NCBI RefSeq assembly: GCF_000170755.1
Contig: NZ_ABCK01000009.1
Location: 124,001 to 188,000 of the forward strand
Length of the DNA: 64,000 bases
From: Lentisphaera araneosa HTCC2155
Lineage (GTDB): Bacteria; Verrucomicrobiota; Lentisphaeria; Lentisphaerales; Lentisphaeraceae
Direction: 5' to 3'
Shown one piece after another: positions 1 to 9,471 of the stretch (position 1 is its first letter; each line of letters opens with the position of its first letter). The notes under the pieces were generated by a model, which saw only the letters and a list, made by a program, of their open reading frames with translations, was not told the origin of the DNA and did not search any database. Made by a program: the position numbers and the translations under genes.

Positions 1-44
1 AAGTGCCCTTCTAAGAAGTAAGCAAATTATTACTTTTTGATTGA

Positions 45-73
45 GAGCGGCCAAATGGCTGCTCTTTTTTTTT
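45..73 (+). terminator. Rho-independent terminator of an upstream gene
   Basis: GAGCGGCC and GGCTGCTC pair around an AAAT loop with a small internal mismatch, and a run of nine T follows. It probably ends a gene lying before the window and insulates glyA from it. Confidence 0.7.
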
Positions 74-158
74 CTCTGTTTTTAAGGGCTTTTAAATGCC
101 GCTAAATTCTGCATTCTACTTGTGGAGAGCATAGTTTTTAATTAATGATTTTTCGACC

Positions 159-186
159 TTGCAGGTATTAGGTAGTGCTTTATATT
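159..186 (+). promoter_or_regulatory. Putative sigma-70 promoter of the glyA operon
   Basis: TTGCAG and TATATT are separated by 16 bases, about 45 bases before the glyA start. The sequence TTGCAGGT occurs twice here (from 159 and from about 185), which may be chance or an operator. The start codon is preceded by AAGGG at about 218-222. Promoter identity is an inference from box spacing only. Confidence 0.4.
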
Positions 187-230
187 GCAGGTCATTATAA
201 ATAAGAAAACGTACATAAAGGGTTTTATAT

Positions 231-1745
231 ATGAGCGCATTAGCGGCATACATTAAAGATATAGTAGCAAATGGTCAAGAGCCAAATGCTGCTATGGTAG
301 GTTACTTAGCTAATCTCGAACAAGTGGCTAAAGTCGATAAATCTATTCCAGCAGCCATCATTAAAGAATTAGAAGATCAACGTTCTTACTTAAAGATGAT
401 TGCTTCAGAAAATTATTGTTCACTTTCAACTCAATTAACTTTAGGTAACTTGCTTACAGATAAATACGCCGAAGGTTTCCCGAATCATCGTTACTACGCT
501 GGTTGTGATAATATTGATAATCTTGAAGGTCAAGCATGTAAAGAGGCGTGTGATCTTTTTGGCGCAGAGCACGCGTACGTACAGCCTCACTCTGGTGCTG
601 ACGCAAATATGGTGGCTTTCTGGGCGATCTTGAATAAAGTTGTTCAGAAACCCTATATGGATAAAGTTGGAGAAACTAATCTTTATAATTTAACTGACGA
701 GCAATGGGCTGAGTTACGCGCTACTTTTGGTCACCAAAAGCTTTTGGGTCTTAACTATTACTCTGGTGGTCACCTCACTCATGGTTACCGTCATAATGTA
801 TCTGCACGTATGTTTGATGCGTACACATATGATGTGGATCCGAAGACACAAGTTCTCGATTATGATTCTATTCGTAAGCAAGCGGAAGAAGTCAAGCCAA
901 CAATCCTTTTAGCTGGGTATTCCGCTTACCCTCGTAAAGTGAATTTCCGTATCATGCGTGAAATCGCAGATAGCGTAGGTGCTGTTTTTATGGTTGATAT
1001 GGCTCACTTTGCTGGTCTTGTGGCAGGTAAAGCATTTACGGGTGATTTTGACCCAGTCAAACACGCTGACGTTGTAACGACAACTACGCACAAAACACTC
1101 CGTGGTCCACGCGGGGGTTTAATTCTTGCGAAGAAAGAATTTGGTGATTTTATTGATCAAGGTTGCCCAATGGTTCTTGGGGGACCACTTCCTCATTGCA
1201 TGGCAGCAAAAGCGATTGCTTTTAAAGAAGCTAATACTCCTGAGTTCCAAGAATATGCTCAAAACATCGTCAAAAACTCAAAATCTTTAGCAGGATACCT
1301 ATCAGAAGGTGGCGTTAATCTTACGTCTGGCGGTACTGATAATCACCTCATGGTGCTTGATGTGACTAATTTTGGTTTGACTGGTCGTCAAGCTGAGGAT
1401 GCAGTTCGTGCTGCAGGTATTACACTCAACCGTAACTCAGTGCCTTTCGATCCGAATGGAGCTTGGTACACTTCTGGTTTAAGAATTGGTACTCCAGCTT
1501 TGACTACCCTTGGTATGGGTGAAGCGGAAATGAAAGAAATTGCACAGGTTGTAATAGAGATTCTTGAATCCACAACAGCAAATATAATTGCATCAGGCAA
1601 AAATGCCGGTAAAAAATCTCTTGCGAAGGCGACAACTGACGAGGCGGTGATTGCTTCGTGTCGTGAGCGCGTTACCAATCTATTGAATCGTTTTGTTCTT
1701 TATCCGGAACTTGACACGGAAATTTTGAAACAAGTTTTAAATTAG
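231..1745 (+). CDS. glyA: Serine hydroxymethyltransferase (long, chlamydia-like form)
   Basis: Cytosolic PLP enzyme that interconverts serine and glycine while moving one-carbon units to tetrahydrofolate. The 504-residue product has the conserved core SENYCS near residue 60, RYYAGC near 87, and the PLP lysine K288 in TTTTHKTLRGPRGG. Most bacterial GlyA proteins are about 420 residues. This one has an N-terminal extension and an internal insertion after the HSGADAN block, as in chlamydial GlyA. AAGGG lies 8 bases before the ATG. It heads a plus-strand run through hemE and is followed by ilvB after 8 bases, suggesting co-transcription of serine/glycine, branched-chain and heme functions. Confidence 0.95.
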   Translation: MSALAAYIKDIVANGQEPNAAMVGYLANLEQVAKVDKSIPAAIIKELEDQRSYLKMIASENYCSLSTQLTLGNLLTDKYAEGFPNHRYYAGCDNIDNLEGQACKEACDLFGAEHAYVQPHSGADANMVAFWAILNKVVQKPYMDKVGETNLYNLTDEQWAELRATFGHQKLLGLNYYSGGHLTHGYRHNVSARMFDAYTYDVDPKTQVLDYDSIRKQAEEVKPTILLAGYSAYPRKVNFRIMREIADSVGAVFMVDMAHFAGLVAGKAFTGDFDPVKHADVVTTTTHKTLRGPRGGLILAKKEFGDFIDQGCPMVLGGPLPHCMAAKAIAFKEANTPEFQEYAQNIVKNSKSLAGYLSEGGVNLTSGGTDNHLMVLDVTNFGLTGRQAEDAVRAAGITLNRNSVPFDPNGAWYTSGLRIGTPALTTLGMGEAEMKEIAQVVIEILESTTANIIASGKNAGKKSLAKATTDEAVIASCRERVTNLLNRFVLYPELDTEILKQVLN

Positions 1746-1753
1746 GTTATTTA

Positions 1754-3463
1754 ATGAACGCAGCAGAAGCAGTAATTAAATGTTTGGAAAAGCATGGCGT
1801 AGAGTACATTTTCGGCTACTCTGGCGGTGCAGCGATTCCATTCTTTGATGCTCTGGTCACCACAAAGACAGAAATCGAACTTATCCTTGTGCGTCATGAA
1901 CAGGGTGCGACTCATATGGCCGATGGCTACGCTAGAGCAACAGGGAAACCAGGTGTCGTTTTAGTAACGAGTGGTCCAGGTGCGACCAACACGATTACAG
2001 GATTGATAACAGCTCAGATGGACTCAGTGCCGATGATTGTTATTACAGGTCAAACAATCAGCCCTATGTTAGGTAAAGATGCCTTCCAAGAGGCGGATGT
2101 ATTTGGTATTTCTCTTCCAGTGGTCAAGCACAGCTACTTGGTGCGTTCACACGAAGATATGACTCGTATTGTTAATGAAGCGTTTTACGTAGCGACAAGC
2201 GGACGTCCAGGTCCAGTTATTATAGATGTCCCAAAAGATATTAGTTCAACTGAAGGTGTATTTGATTTAGATGCGGCTATGGATTTACCAGGCTACACAG
2301 TGCCAGGCCATGGAGATGTTGACAAAATTAAAGACATCGCAAAAGCATTTAAGAAAGCCCGTAAGCCTGTGATAATGGTAGGTCATGGATGTATTTTATC
2401 AGATGCTGAAGAAGAACTTAAGCTTCTTGCTGAAAAACTTAATGTCCCAGTAGTTAGTACCCTATTAGGCAAAGGTGCTATATCTGAGAAGCATGACTTA
2501 GCTCTCGGTATGCTCGGTATGCATGGTACAGCTTATGCGAACTTCGCAATTAAAAATTGTGACTTAGTTTGTTCTATTGGTTCTCGTTGGGATGACCGTA
2601 TTGTTGGCAAGCTCGATGAGTTTTGTGCCGATGCAGTAAGAATTCACATTGATATTGACCCTTCTGAATATGGTAAAATGATTACACCCGATCATTGGTG
2701 TGTTGGCGATGCTCGTTTAATTCTCGAGGAACTACTTCTTCATGTGGAAGAATGTGATACGGAAGCTTGGGTCAAGCAAGTTAAAGAGTGGCGCAATGAT
2801 TACCCTTTGAAATTTGATACTATTGAAGGTGGTTTAACCATGCAGGAAGTTCTTGCTGAGTTAGACAAGCAGAGCGATAGTGAAGCCATTATTTCGACAG
2901 ATGTTGGTCAGCACCAAATGTGGGCAGCGCAATTTTGTAAATCTACGAAAGGAAAAAACTGGTTGAGTTCTGGTGGAGCTGGTACAATGGGCTTCGGTTT
3001 TCCTGCAGCTATTGGTGCGCAGTTTGGTCGCCCAGGTGACCTCGTTGTTTCTGTTTCAGGCGATGGCGGTTTTCAGATGACTCTTTTTGAGTTGTCGACA
3101 GCAGCCATTCACAAGCTGCCAATTAAAATTTTAGTCCTCAACAATAGTTACCTCGGTATGGTTCGTCAGTGGCAAGAGCTTTTCTTTGATGAGCGTTTGT
3201 CAGGCGTTGATATGGAAGGCAACCCTGATTTTGTGAAATTAGCTGAATCCTACGGTGTAAAAGCTTTCCGTATGTCAAGTAGTGATGATGTGGCAAAGGT
3301 CTGGGAAGAAGCTTTGGCATATAATGATGGGCCATGCTTGATCGAAGCAGTTTGTAACAAAACTGATAATGTTTACCCCATGATCCCTGCTGGCGCTAAC
3401 TACGATAAGATGTTGCTTGAAGCTCCTGAAACGAAGTTAGAAAAGCCAACTGGTTCAACCTAA
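1754..3463 (+). CDS. ilvB: Acetolactate synthase large (catalytic) subunit
   Basis: ThDP- and FAD-dependent enzyme making acetolactate or acetohydroxybutyrate, the first common step to valine, leucine and isoleucine. At 569 residues it is normal length. The catalytic glutamate E49 sits in VRHEQGATHMADGYARATG. The central FAD-binding region lies around residues 190-330. The ThDP-Mg motif begins at SGDGGFQMT and ends near LNNSYLGMVRQWQ. The regulatory subunit ilvN follows within a few bases, so the two subunits are translated together. Confidence 0.95.
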   Translation: MNAAEAVIKCLEKHGVEYIFGYSGGAAIPFFDALVTTKTEIELILVRHEQGATHMADGYARATGKPGVVLVTSGPGATNTITGLITAQMDSVPMIVITGQTISPMLGKDAFQEADVFGISLPVVKHSYLVRSHEDMTRIVNEAFYVATSGRPGPVIIDVPKDISSTEGVFDLDAAMDLPGYTVPGHGDVDKIKDIAKAFKKARKPVIMVGHGCILSDAEEELKLLAEKLNVPVVSTLLGKGAISEKHDLALGMLGMHGTAYANFAIKNCDLVCSIGSRWDDRIVGKLDEFCADAVRIHIDIDPSEYGKMITPDHWCVGDARLILEELLLHVEECDTEAWVKQVKEWRNDYPLKFDTIEGGLTMQEVLAELDKQSDSEAIISTDVGQHQMWAAQFCKSTKGKNWLSSGGAGTMGFGFPAAIGAQFGRPGDLVVSVSGDGGFQMTLFELSTAAIHKLPIKILVLNNSYLGMVRQWQELFFDERLSGVDMEGNPDFVKLAESYGVKAFRMSSSDDVAKVWEEALAYNDGPCLIEAVCNKTDNVYPMIPAGANYDKMLLEAPETKLEKPTGST

Positions 3464-3470
3464 GGATTTG

Positions 3471-3971
3471 ATGATGAAAGAATTTCAAAATCATACAATA
3501 AGTGTTTATATTCGCAATAACCCAGGTGCTTTAATGCGCATGTGTCAGATTTTCTCACGCCGTGGTTACAATATTGATTCTCTCGTTGTTTCACCTGCAA
3601 TGGATGGTCGCTTTTCACGTGTTTCGATTTCTGCGAAAGGGGCAAGCGATAGTTTAAAACAAATTAATTTACAGCTCGAAAAACTCGTCGATGTCGTTCA
3701 CTGTATTGAACACAAAGATACAGAGGCAATTGTTCGCGAAATGGTCTTAGTAAAAGTTGCGGCAAACGCAGTAAACCGTGGTGAAATCCTGCAAATTACT
3801 AAGCACTTTGGTGGAAAAACAGTCGACTTTACAGACAACTCTCTGGTTATTGAGTGTTCAGGTGCATCAACTAAGCTTGATGCAATGATTGCCCTTTTAT
3901 CTAATTACGAAATTGTCGAAATGGTCCGCAGTGGACAGATGTTAATGGCTCGCGGAGAAAAGCCCACATAG
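3471..3971 (+). CDS. ilvN: Acetolactate synthase small (regulatory) subunit
   Basis: Regulatory partner of IlvB; it binds valine and stimulates the catalytic subunit. The protein has an N-terminal ACT domain (ISVYIRNNPGALMRMCQIFSRRGYNIDSLVV) and a C-terminal IlvN domain (EIVEMVRSGQMLMARG). Two adjacent ATG codons at 3471 and 3474 both follow AAGGA at 3462-3466; the second has the better spacing, so the start is uncertain by one codon. It follows ilvB directly and belongs to the same operon. Confidence 0.93.
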   Translation: MMKEFQNHTISVYIRNNPGALMRMCQIFSRRGYNIDSLVVSPAMDGRFSRVSISAKGASDSLKQINLQLEKLVDVVHCIEHKDTEAIVREMVLVKVAANAVNRGEILQITKHFGGKTVDFTDNSLVIECSGASTKLDAMIALLSNYEIVEMVRSGQMLMARGEKPT

Positions 3972-3982
3972 GGTTTCTAGAA

Positions 3983-4798
3983 ATGTCGGGTCAACTTACT
4001 GGAAAGGTTAATGCATTATCAGAACTTCTTTGTCGTCGTGACGAGAACTTTGATGATTTATGTGATTCTCTTTTGAAAAGTGACCTGATTGAACTTCAGA
4101 AAATGACGATGAAGATGGAGGAGCTTGAGTTACCTGCAAAAGGTATTCTGAGTAAGTTACTCCATTCTCGTCGTGTTAATGAGATTAGTAAAAAGATTCA
4201 AGGTACTTTTGAGAAAGCACAAGAAAATTCTTTTGAAGACGTCCTCATTTTAATAGATACGCTGATCTGTAATAAAAATAATGAAGTTGCTATCAAAGCT
4301 CAGCTGAATTCACTTGAAACTCAGTTGGGAGCAGAACCTTCATTGGAAGGGTTTAAAACAGTATTTGCGCGCTTTAGAGCTCGAGCTATTAATTATCAGC
4401 AAGCGCAGAACTGTTCACTATTTAACCTACTCAATTCGAATCAGGGCATGCCGGTAATAATTTGTGCCTTAGTTGTGCTTTTAGCAAAACGTAAAAACCT
4501 TAAGTTCTTTGGTGTAAATTTGCCAGGGCACTTCATTCTGGCTCAAGAATATGAAGATGGTACTTTAGCCTATTTTGACCCCTCCAGCGAGTGTTTTAAA
4601 GAGATGACGAAAGCGGAATTAAGAGTGCTAGTTAATCGTTACGGTTATGAATTGAGAGCCGAAATGCTTGATCCTGTAGGCGAAGTTGAAATTTTAATAA
4701 GAATTATGAATAATCTGTATCGCATATGGGCTGAGCAAAGTAGTAGTCTCAAGTTTCGTGCAGCAGGAAATATCATACAAATGATGAAAGGGGTTTAG
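3983..4798 (+). CDS. SirB1-like transglutaminase-fold protein
   Basis: A 271-residue protein with the SirB1 (COG2912) pattern: an alpha-helical N-terminal half, then a transglutaminase-like region. The tract at about residues 145-200 resembles the SirB1 signature (NSNQGMPVIICALVVLLAK, then FGVNLPGHFILAQ and a YFDPSS element). The histidine and aspartate of a papain-like fold appear kept. The usual nucleophile cysteine is not obvious at its expected place, where the sequence reads GMPVIICAL. No signal peptide is seen. It lies 11 bases after ilvN and its stop abuts the hemL start, so it is in the operon. Its function is not established. Confidence 0.65.
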   Translation: MSGQLTGKVNALSELLCRRDENFDDLCDSLLKSDLIELQKMTMKMEELELPAKGILSKLLHSRRVNEISKKIQGTFEKAQENSFEDVLILIDTLICNKNNEVAIKAQLNSLETQLGAEPSLEGFKTVFARFRARAINYQQAQNCSLFNLLNSNQGMPVIICALVVLLAKRKNLKFFGVNLPGHFILAQEYEDGTLAYFDPSSECFKEMTKAELRVLVNRYGYELRAEMLDPVGEVEILIRIMNNLYRIWAEQSSSLKFRAAGNIIQMMKGV

Positions 4799-6070
4799 AT
4801 GTCTTTATCTAATGATTTTTATTCCAAAGCTAAAGAATTAATTCCTGGTGGTGTAGATTCACCAGTTAGAGCTTTTGGTGCCGTTGGTGGTGATCCACTA
4901 TTTTTTCAAAAAGCACAAGGTGCTTATTTAACGAGTGTAGAAGGTGAAGATTACCTTGATTTCGTAATGTCTTGGGGGCCGGCGGTTTTAGGTCATGCTC
5001 CTCAGGAAGTCGTTGATGCCGTTAAAAAACAGGCTGAATCAGCTTTTAGTTTTGGTATGAGTTGCCCTCTTGAATACGATTTAGCTAAACTAATGACCGA
5101 TACAATTGATGGGCTCGAGATGGTGCGTTTTGTGAGTTCCGGTACGGAAGCGACAATGAGCGCGATCCGCTTAGCTCGTGGTTTTACTGGAAAAGATCAG
5201 TTTATCAAGTTTGAAGGTTGTTATCACGGCCACTCTGATGGCTTATTAGTAAAAGCTGGCTCAGGTGTTTCAACTTTTGGGACGGCTAGTTCTGCGGGTG
5301 TTCCTGAGGGTTACACAGCGACAACGCGCACGGCTATATATAATGATCTAGAATCAGTCGAAAGTATTTTGCGCGATGGAGAAACTTCTGCAATTATTTT
5401 AGAGCCTGTAGCAGGTAATATGGGTTTAGTGCCTGGTGAGAAAGACTTCATTTTAGGTCTACGTAAACTTTGTGATCAGTACGGAGCTTTACTCATTTTT
5501 GATGAAGTGATGTGTGCTTTCCGAGTTCATGAAAAAACAGCTGCAGAACTCTATGGTGTCAAACCTGATTTATTCTGTTTTGGTAAAGTGATTGGTGGTG
5601 GTTTACCAGTGGGTGCTTTTGGTGGGCGTAAAGATGTCATGGAAAAATTGGCTCCCTTGGGTCCAGTATATCAAGCCGGAACTCTTTCAGGGAACCCTCT
5701 CGCAATGGCGGCAGGGATTAAAAACTTAGAAGTTTTCCTCCGTGATAAAGTGTGGGAGAAAACGAACGACTTAGGTAAAAGCCTTAATGATAAAGTTCAA
5801 AAGCTCATAGCAGGACGCAGTGATGTTTGCTTTACGCAGTTAGGTTCGATGTTTACACTTTTCTTTAAAGAAACTTTACCTAAAAACATGGATGAGGTAG
5901 GCGATTGCGACTTTGATCGTTTTGGACGCTTTTTTCAGTTTTGTTTAAAAAACAAAATCCTCCTGCCGCCATCTCAATATGAGGCAAACTTTTTATCCTG
6001 TGCGCACACGGACAAAGACTTTGATCACTATGTATCCACATTAGAACAATTTTTAAAGGAAGATCAATAA
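4799..6070 (+). CDS. hemL: Glutamate-1-semialdehyde 2,1-aminomutase
   Basis: PLP enzyme of the C5 pathway that converts glutamate-1-semialdehyde to 5-aminolevulinate, the precursor of heme and cobamides. The 423 residues match the family. Visible motifs are IPGGVDSPVRAF at the N-terminus, SGTEATMSAIRLARG near 118, FDEVMCAFR near 238 and the PLP lysine K263 in FGKVIGGGLPVGAFGG. The ATG follows the preceding stop with no gap, and the gene overlaps hemE by one base. The pair supplies tetrapyrrole synthesis; cobO and bluB at 30 kb use the same pathway's products. Confidence 0.95.
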   Translation: MSLSNDFYSKAKELIPGGVDSPVRAFGAVGGDPLFFQKAQGAYLTSVEGEDYLDFVMSWGPAVLGHAPQEVVDAVKKQAESAFSFGMSCPLEYDLAKLMTDTIDGLEMVRFVSSGTEATMSAIRLARGFTGKDQFIKFEGCYHGHSDGLLVKAGSGVSTFGTASSAGVPEGYTATTRTAIYNDLESVESILRDGETSAIILEPVAGNMGLVPGEKDFILGLRKLCDQYGALLIFDEVMCAFRVHEKTAAELYGVKPDLFCFGKVIGGGLPVGAFGGRKDVMEKLAPLGPVYQAGTLSGNPLAMAAGIKNLEVFLRDKVWEKTNDLGKSLNDKVQKLIAGRSDVCFTQLGSMFTLFFKETLPKNMDEVGDCDFDRFGRFFQFCLKNKILLPPSQYEANFLSCAHTDKDFDHYVSTLEQFLKEDQ

Positions 6071-7101
6071 TGGGCTTATTACTAGATACCGCCTTAGGGA
6101 AAAAATGTGAAAGAACACCGATTTGGTTAATGAGACAAGCGGGTAGATATATGCCCGAATATCGTGCAGTTCGCGAAAAGTTTTCTTTTCTTGAAATGTG
6201 CATGCAGTATGAGAATGCTGTTGAAGTGACTATGCAGCCTATCGATATCCTCGATGTGGATGCCGCTATCTTATTTTCGGATATTTTGACACCCTTAATC
6301 CCAATGGGTTTCGATCTTAAATTTTATGAGGGACGTGGCCCCGTTATTCACAATCCAATTGAAAATGCTGAAGATGTATCACGCGTTGTGGTTCCAGATG
6401 TAAAAAAGGGTTCGGATTACGTTTACGATGCACTTTCTGCCATTCGTAAAAAATTGTCTCCAGAGAAAGACTTAATTGGCTTTTCCGGTGCACCTTTCAC
6501 AGTTGCGTCTTACGCAATTGAGGGTGGTAGTTCAAAGAATTACCTCAAGATTAAAACTTTTATGTACACTCAGCCTAAAGCTTATGATGAGTTGATGAAT
6601 AAAATTGCTGAGATGACTTGTTACTATTTATTGGAACAGTTCAAAGCAGGTGCTCAAATCGTTCAGATTTTCGATTCTTGGGGCGGTGTTTTGAGTCGCG
6701 AAGATTATTTGAAGTACTCGCACCCATACACGGTTAAGATTATTGATTTTATTAAGAAAGAAACCGGTGGTAAACCAGTTATTCACTTTGTGAAAGGTGC
6801 CAATGCTTATTTCGATTCTGTAGCTGATTCACAAGCTGATGTATTGGGTACGGATTGGACTCTGCCACTAAATGTCGCGAAAGACTTATGTAATAACTCA
6901 CGTGTTCTCCAAGGTAACTTGGATCCTGCATCTTTATTCTCTAATAAAGAGATTTTAGCTGATAAACTCGAGTTGATTCGAGAACAGGCAAAAGGTTTGA
7001 AAGGACACATTTTTAACCTAGGCCATGGTATCATGCCGAAGACTCCAGTAGAAAATGTCAAGTTTGTTGTCGATACTGTTAAGTCTTGGAGAAATAATTA
7101 G
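6070..7101 (+). CDS. hemE: Uroporphyrinogen III decarboxylase
   Basis: Decarboxylates the four acetate side chains of uroporphyrinogen III to give coproporphyrinogen III in the heme branch. The protein (343 aa) carries the N-terminal signature RTPIWLMRQAGRYMPEYR, the active-site FSDILTPL element and a C-terminal FNLGHGIMPKTPVENV. The start overlaps the hemL stop (TAATG), indicating translational coupling. A 7-bp inverted repeat (7105-7124) without a T run follows the stop and may attenuate or protect the transcript. Confidence 0.95.
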   Translation: MGLLLDTALGKKCERTPIWLMRQAGRYMPEYRAVREKFSFLEMCMQYENAVEVTMQPIDILDVDAAILFSDILTPLIPMGFDLKFYEGRGPVIHNPIENAEDVSRVVVPDVKKGSDYVYDALSAIRKKLSPEKDLIGFSGAPFTVASYAIEGGSSKNYLKIKTFMYTQPKAYDELMNKIAEMTCYYLLEQFKAGAQIVQIFDSWGGVLSREDYLKYSHPYTVKIIDFIKKETGGKPVIHFVKGANAYFDSVADSQADVLGTDWTLPLNVAKDLCNNSRVLQGNLDPASLFSNKEILADKLELIREQAKGLKGHIFNLGHGIMPKTPVENVKFVVDTVKSWRNN

Positions 7102-7152
7102 TTGAAGTCCAGTTACTTGGACTTAGATTCTAAAAAGCTTTAGGAGAATTAA

Positions 7153-7512
7153 ATGAAAATTATCAAATTACTAATTGTTATATCTTTCGTTGCCTTTGCA
7201 ACACAATCTTGCCAAAGTGACCCAGGTGAGTACTCATCTGTAAAGGCAGCCAAATATAATTACGCGCCGTATTCAGCTGAAGAAGCGTGGAGTCAAGCGA
7301 TTCAGCTCTTCGGTGCAAAAGTCGTTGCTGATGATAGTGCTACATTGACTTTGGATGTGCAATACTTTGAAACACCAGTTACGATTACTTTTACACCAAT
7401 GACCTCTAGAAGTTCGAAGTACACGGTATCTGCTAGGCGTTATGTTGTTCTTGGAGCAGAAGACTCAATCAACACCGTTTATCGTGAGCTTGAGCGTCAT
7501 TACAATCAGTAA
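7153..7512 (+). CDS. Small hypothetical lipoprotein
   Basis: A 119-residue protein with a lipoprotein signal peptide: lysines at the N-terminus, a hydrophobic core, then lipobox ATQSC with the cysteine at about residue 20. The mature part is a short, soluble, beta-rich-looking domain without a family I recognise. TAGGAGA lies just before the ATG. It is 51 bases after hemE and ends before a strong terminator, so it may be the last gene of the operon. Confidence 0.7.
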   Translation: MKIIKLLIVISFVAFATQSCQSDPGEYSSVKAAKYNYAPYSAEEAWSQAIQLFGAKVVADDSATLTLDVQYFETPVTITFTPMTSRSSKYTVSARRYVVLGAEDSINTVYRELERHYNQ

Positions 7513-7532
7513 TGCTCTAAGTTAGATTTTGA

Positions 7533-7558
7533 AAGCCGGCTTAATCGCCGGCTTTTTT
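7533..7558. terminator. Bidirectional terminator
   Basis: A perfect 8-bp stem, AAGCCGGC paired with GCCGGCTT around TTAATC, is followed by six T on the plus strand. It is placed between convergent genes and could also serve the sulfatase on the minus strand. Confidence 0.85.
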
Positions 7559-7562
7559 AGTT

Positions 7563-9389
7563 TTAAAGGGTCTTGCCTTTGTTTTTGGTGCTGATACCAA
7601 ATTGCTCTTTCATGCGATTGACATACCCACCGTGGCTGTATTGACACTTTTTTAGGGATTCAATGTAAGCATCAGGGCCTTCGCCAATCCAGTCAATGAT
7701 ATTGCATATTTTGAGTGATGCATAAGAGCTGTTACTAAGAAGGAGATTCCAGTGATCTTGCGCGACTTTTTTATCACCCGCTTTGTAAAGGATCCAAGCC
7801 GCCATGATTTGAACGTGATGAGATTTATCCTTAAGGAGTGAGTGAACTTTTTGTTTATTAAGTTGGACTTGGTCTTGTAGGTTAAAGAGGCCAACTATAC
7901 CCCAGTAACGAACTCCAGCATCTTCATTATTAAGCATTTCATAGAAGTCTTCAGTTAGAGTAGGGTCTTTAATTAAGGCTTTTTCTGATGCATTTAAATA
8001 GGCATCGAGATTATAGAGCTTTTCATCACGGACAAAATCGTAGATCGTCTTATTAGCGCGAGCAGCAGCTTCTAAAATCTCACTTTCAGGTAGCATTCCA
8101 GCATCATGATGTTTCTTTTGCCATTGGCTCATTTCTTTGCGCATGCGCTGGATGATTTCTTTATACTCAGGTTCGTTAATGAGGTTATTAATGTTATCTG
8201 GATCTTTTGACGCGTCGTAGAGTTCTTCCATAGGTTTTTGATCAAAGAAGCGCCCTGTGATTGAATCGGTTTTATTCTCTTTGTTATACTGATCCCAAGC
8301 CTGAGTTGCTTTCATTTTCCAGAGGTAAGTGAGTTTTTGTCCCCAGGGAGCATAAGGCATGTAGTTGCGAATGTAGAGGAATTGCTTATTGCGAATAGCG
8401 CGAACATTATCACACCGTTCGTCCATGCGTGTGCGAAAGCTAATATGCCAGTCACGTTCAGGTTCAGCGTTGGGGCCTAAGAAAGTTTTTCCTGATAGGT
8501 GTTTTGGGGTCTCGGCTCCTGCTAAGCTGAGCCAAGTTTTTGGCATATCAACAAAGCTGACGAGTCGATCTACTTTTGAGCCAGGTGCTTCGGCTGGCCA
8601 AAGGTGTTTGAACTTTTCAGGGATGCGAATGATCAGGGGGCAGTGCGTGCCACTATTAAATAGAAATCTTTTACTGCGGGGAAGAACTCCACCGTGATCC
8701 GAATTGTATATGACGATGGTATTTTCAGTAAGCCCACTTTTTTCTAAGTCTTTGAGTGCTTTGCCTATGTCCGCATCCATATTACTGACAGCATCGTGAT
8801 AGTGATTGTAGTTTTGGCGGATTTTGAGGATATCGGGGTGATACTTCGCTAGTTTAACGCGCTTGGGATCGTGTTTAGATTTTGTCACATCGCCGAAAGC
8901 TTTTGATTCATGTGATTTTGTGCTGTTGATAATTTGAAAGAAAGGCTGTTTTTGTTTGAGGATTTTCCAATCGATTTTTCTGGAATCCCAGCAATCGCCA
9001 TCGCTTCTACCGCCGATATTATAATCGGTTTTCCCAGCATTTGAGACATAATAACCAGCAGCTTTTAAAAGGTCAGGGTAGTACTTGATTCTATCATGAG
9101 GGATCTCGTAGCGGCTTCTCATTGGATGAGTTCCCATAGAAATAGCGTGAATACCCGTGATCCAAGTGGAGCGCGAAGGTGCACAGACAGGTGCGTTGGC
9201 ATAAGTTTGAGTATAGAGGAAGCCTTCTTTGGCTAAGCCGTCGATATTTGGAGTACTCGCATTGGGGTTGTCATAGGCTCCGATCCAACGCACACTGTTG
9301 TCTTCACTGGTTAGCCAGAGAATATTAGGGCGTTCTTGAGCAGCTTGTAAACTAAATACGAATAATGAGATTAAGATGTACCTAAGCAT
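7563..9389 (-). CDS. Secreted S1-family sulfatase with C-terminal helical-repeat extension
   Basis: Hydrolyses sulfate esters or sulfamates, probably on polysaccharides or glycosaminoglycan-like substrates outside the cytoplasm. The 608-residue product has a signal peptide ending near ...SLQAA. It has the metal-binding start RPNILWLTSEDN, and the formylglycine motif CAPSRS with the modifiable cysteine C69, so it needs a formylglycine-generating enzyme (none seen here). NSDHGG near residue 235 is a second metal site. The C-terminal ~130 residues look like HEAT-type repeats (GVRYWGIVGLFNLQD; HHVQIMAAWILYKAG). General layout resembles sulfamidase-like planctomycete sulfatases; the exact substrate cannot be told from sequence. 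Confidence 0.88.
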   Translation of the reverse strand: MLRYILISLFVFSLQAAQERPNILWLTSEDNSVRWIGAYDNPNASTPNIDGLAKEGFLYTQTYANAPVCAPSRSTWITGIHAISMGTHPMRSRYEIPHDRIKYYPDLLKAAGYYVSNAGKTDYNIGGRSDGDCWDSRKIDWKILKQKQPFFQIINSTKSHESKAFGDVTKSKHDPKRVKLAKYHPDILKIRQNYNHYHDAVSNMDADIGKALKDLEKSGLTENTIVIYNSDHGGVLPRSKRFLFNSGTHCPLIIRIPEKFKHLWPAEAPGSKVDRLVSFVDMPKTWLSLAGAETPKHLSGKTFLGPNAEPERDWHISFRTRMDERCDNVRAIRNKQFLYIRNYMPYAPWGQKLTYLWKMKATQAWDQYNKENKTDSITGRFFDQKPMEELYDASKDPDNINNLINEPEYKEIIQRMRKEMSQWQKKHHDAGMLPESEILEAAARANKTIYDFVRDEKLYNLDAYLNASEKALIKDPTLTEDFYEMLNNEDAGVRYWGIVGLFNLQDQVQLNKQKVHSLLKDKSHHVQIMAAWILYKAGDKKVAQDHWNLLLSNSSYASLKICNIIDWIGEGPDAYIESLKKCQYSHGGYVNRMKEQFGISTKNKGKTL

Positions 9390-9471
9390 AATGAAATCCT
9401 TTGTTATGAGTTCTTACTGAATAATACACTTACATCGACGAGAAGTGACGATGATTAAAAATATCTTTGAT

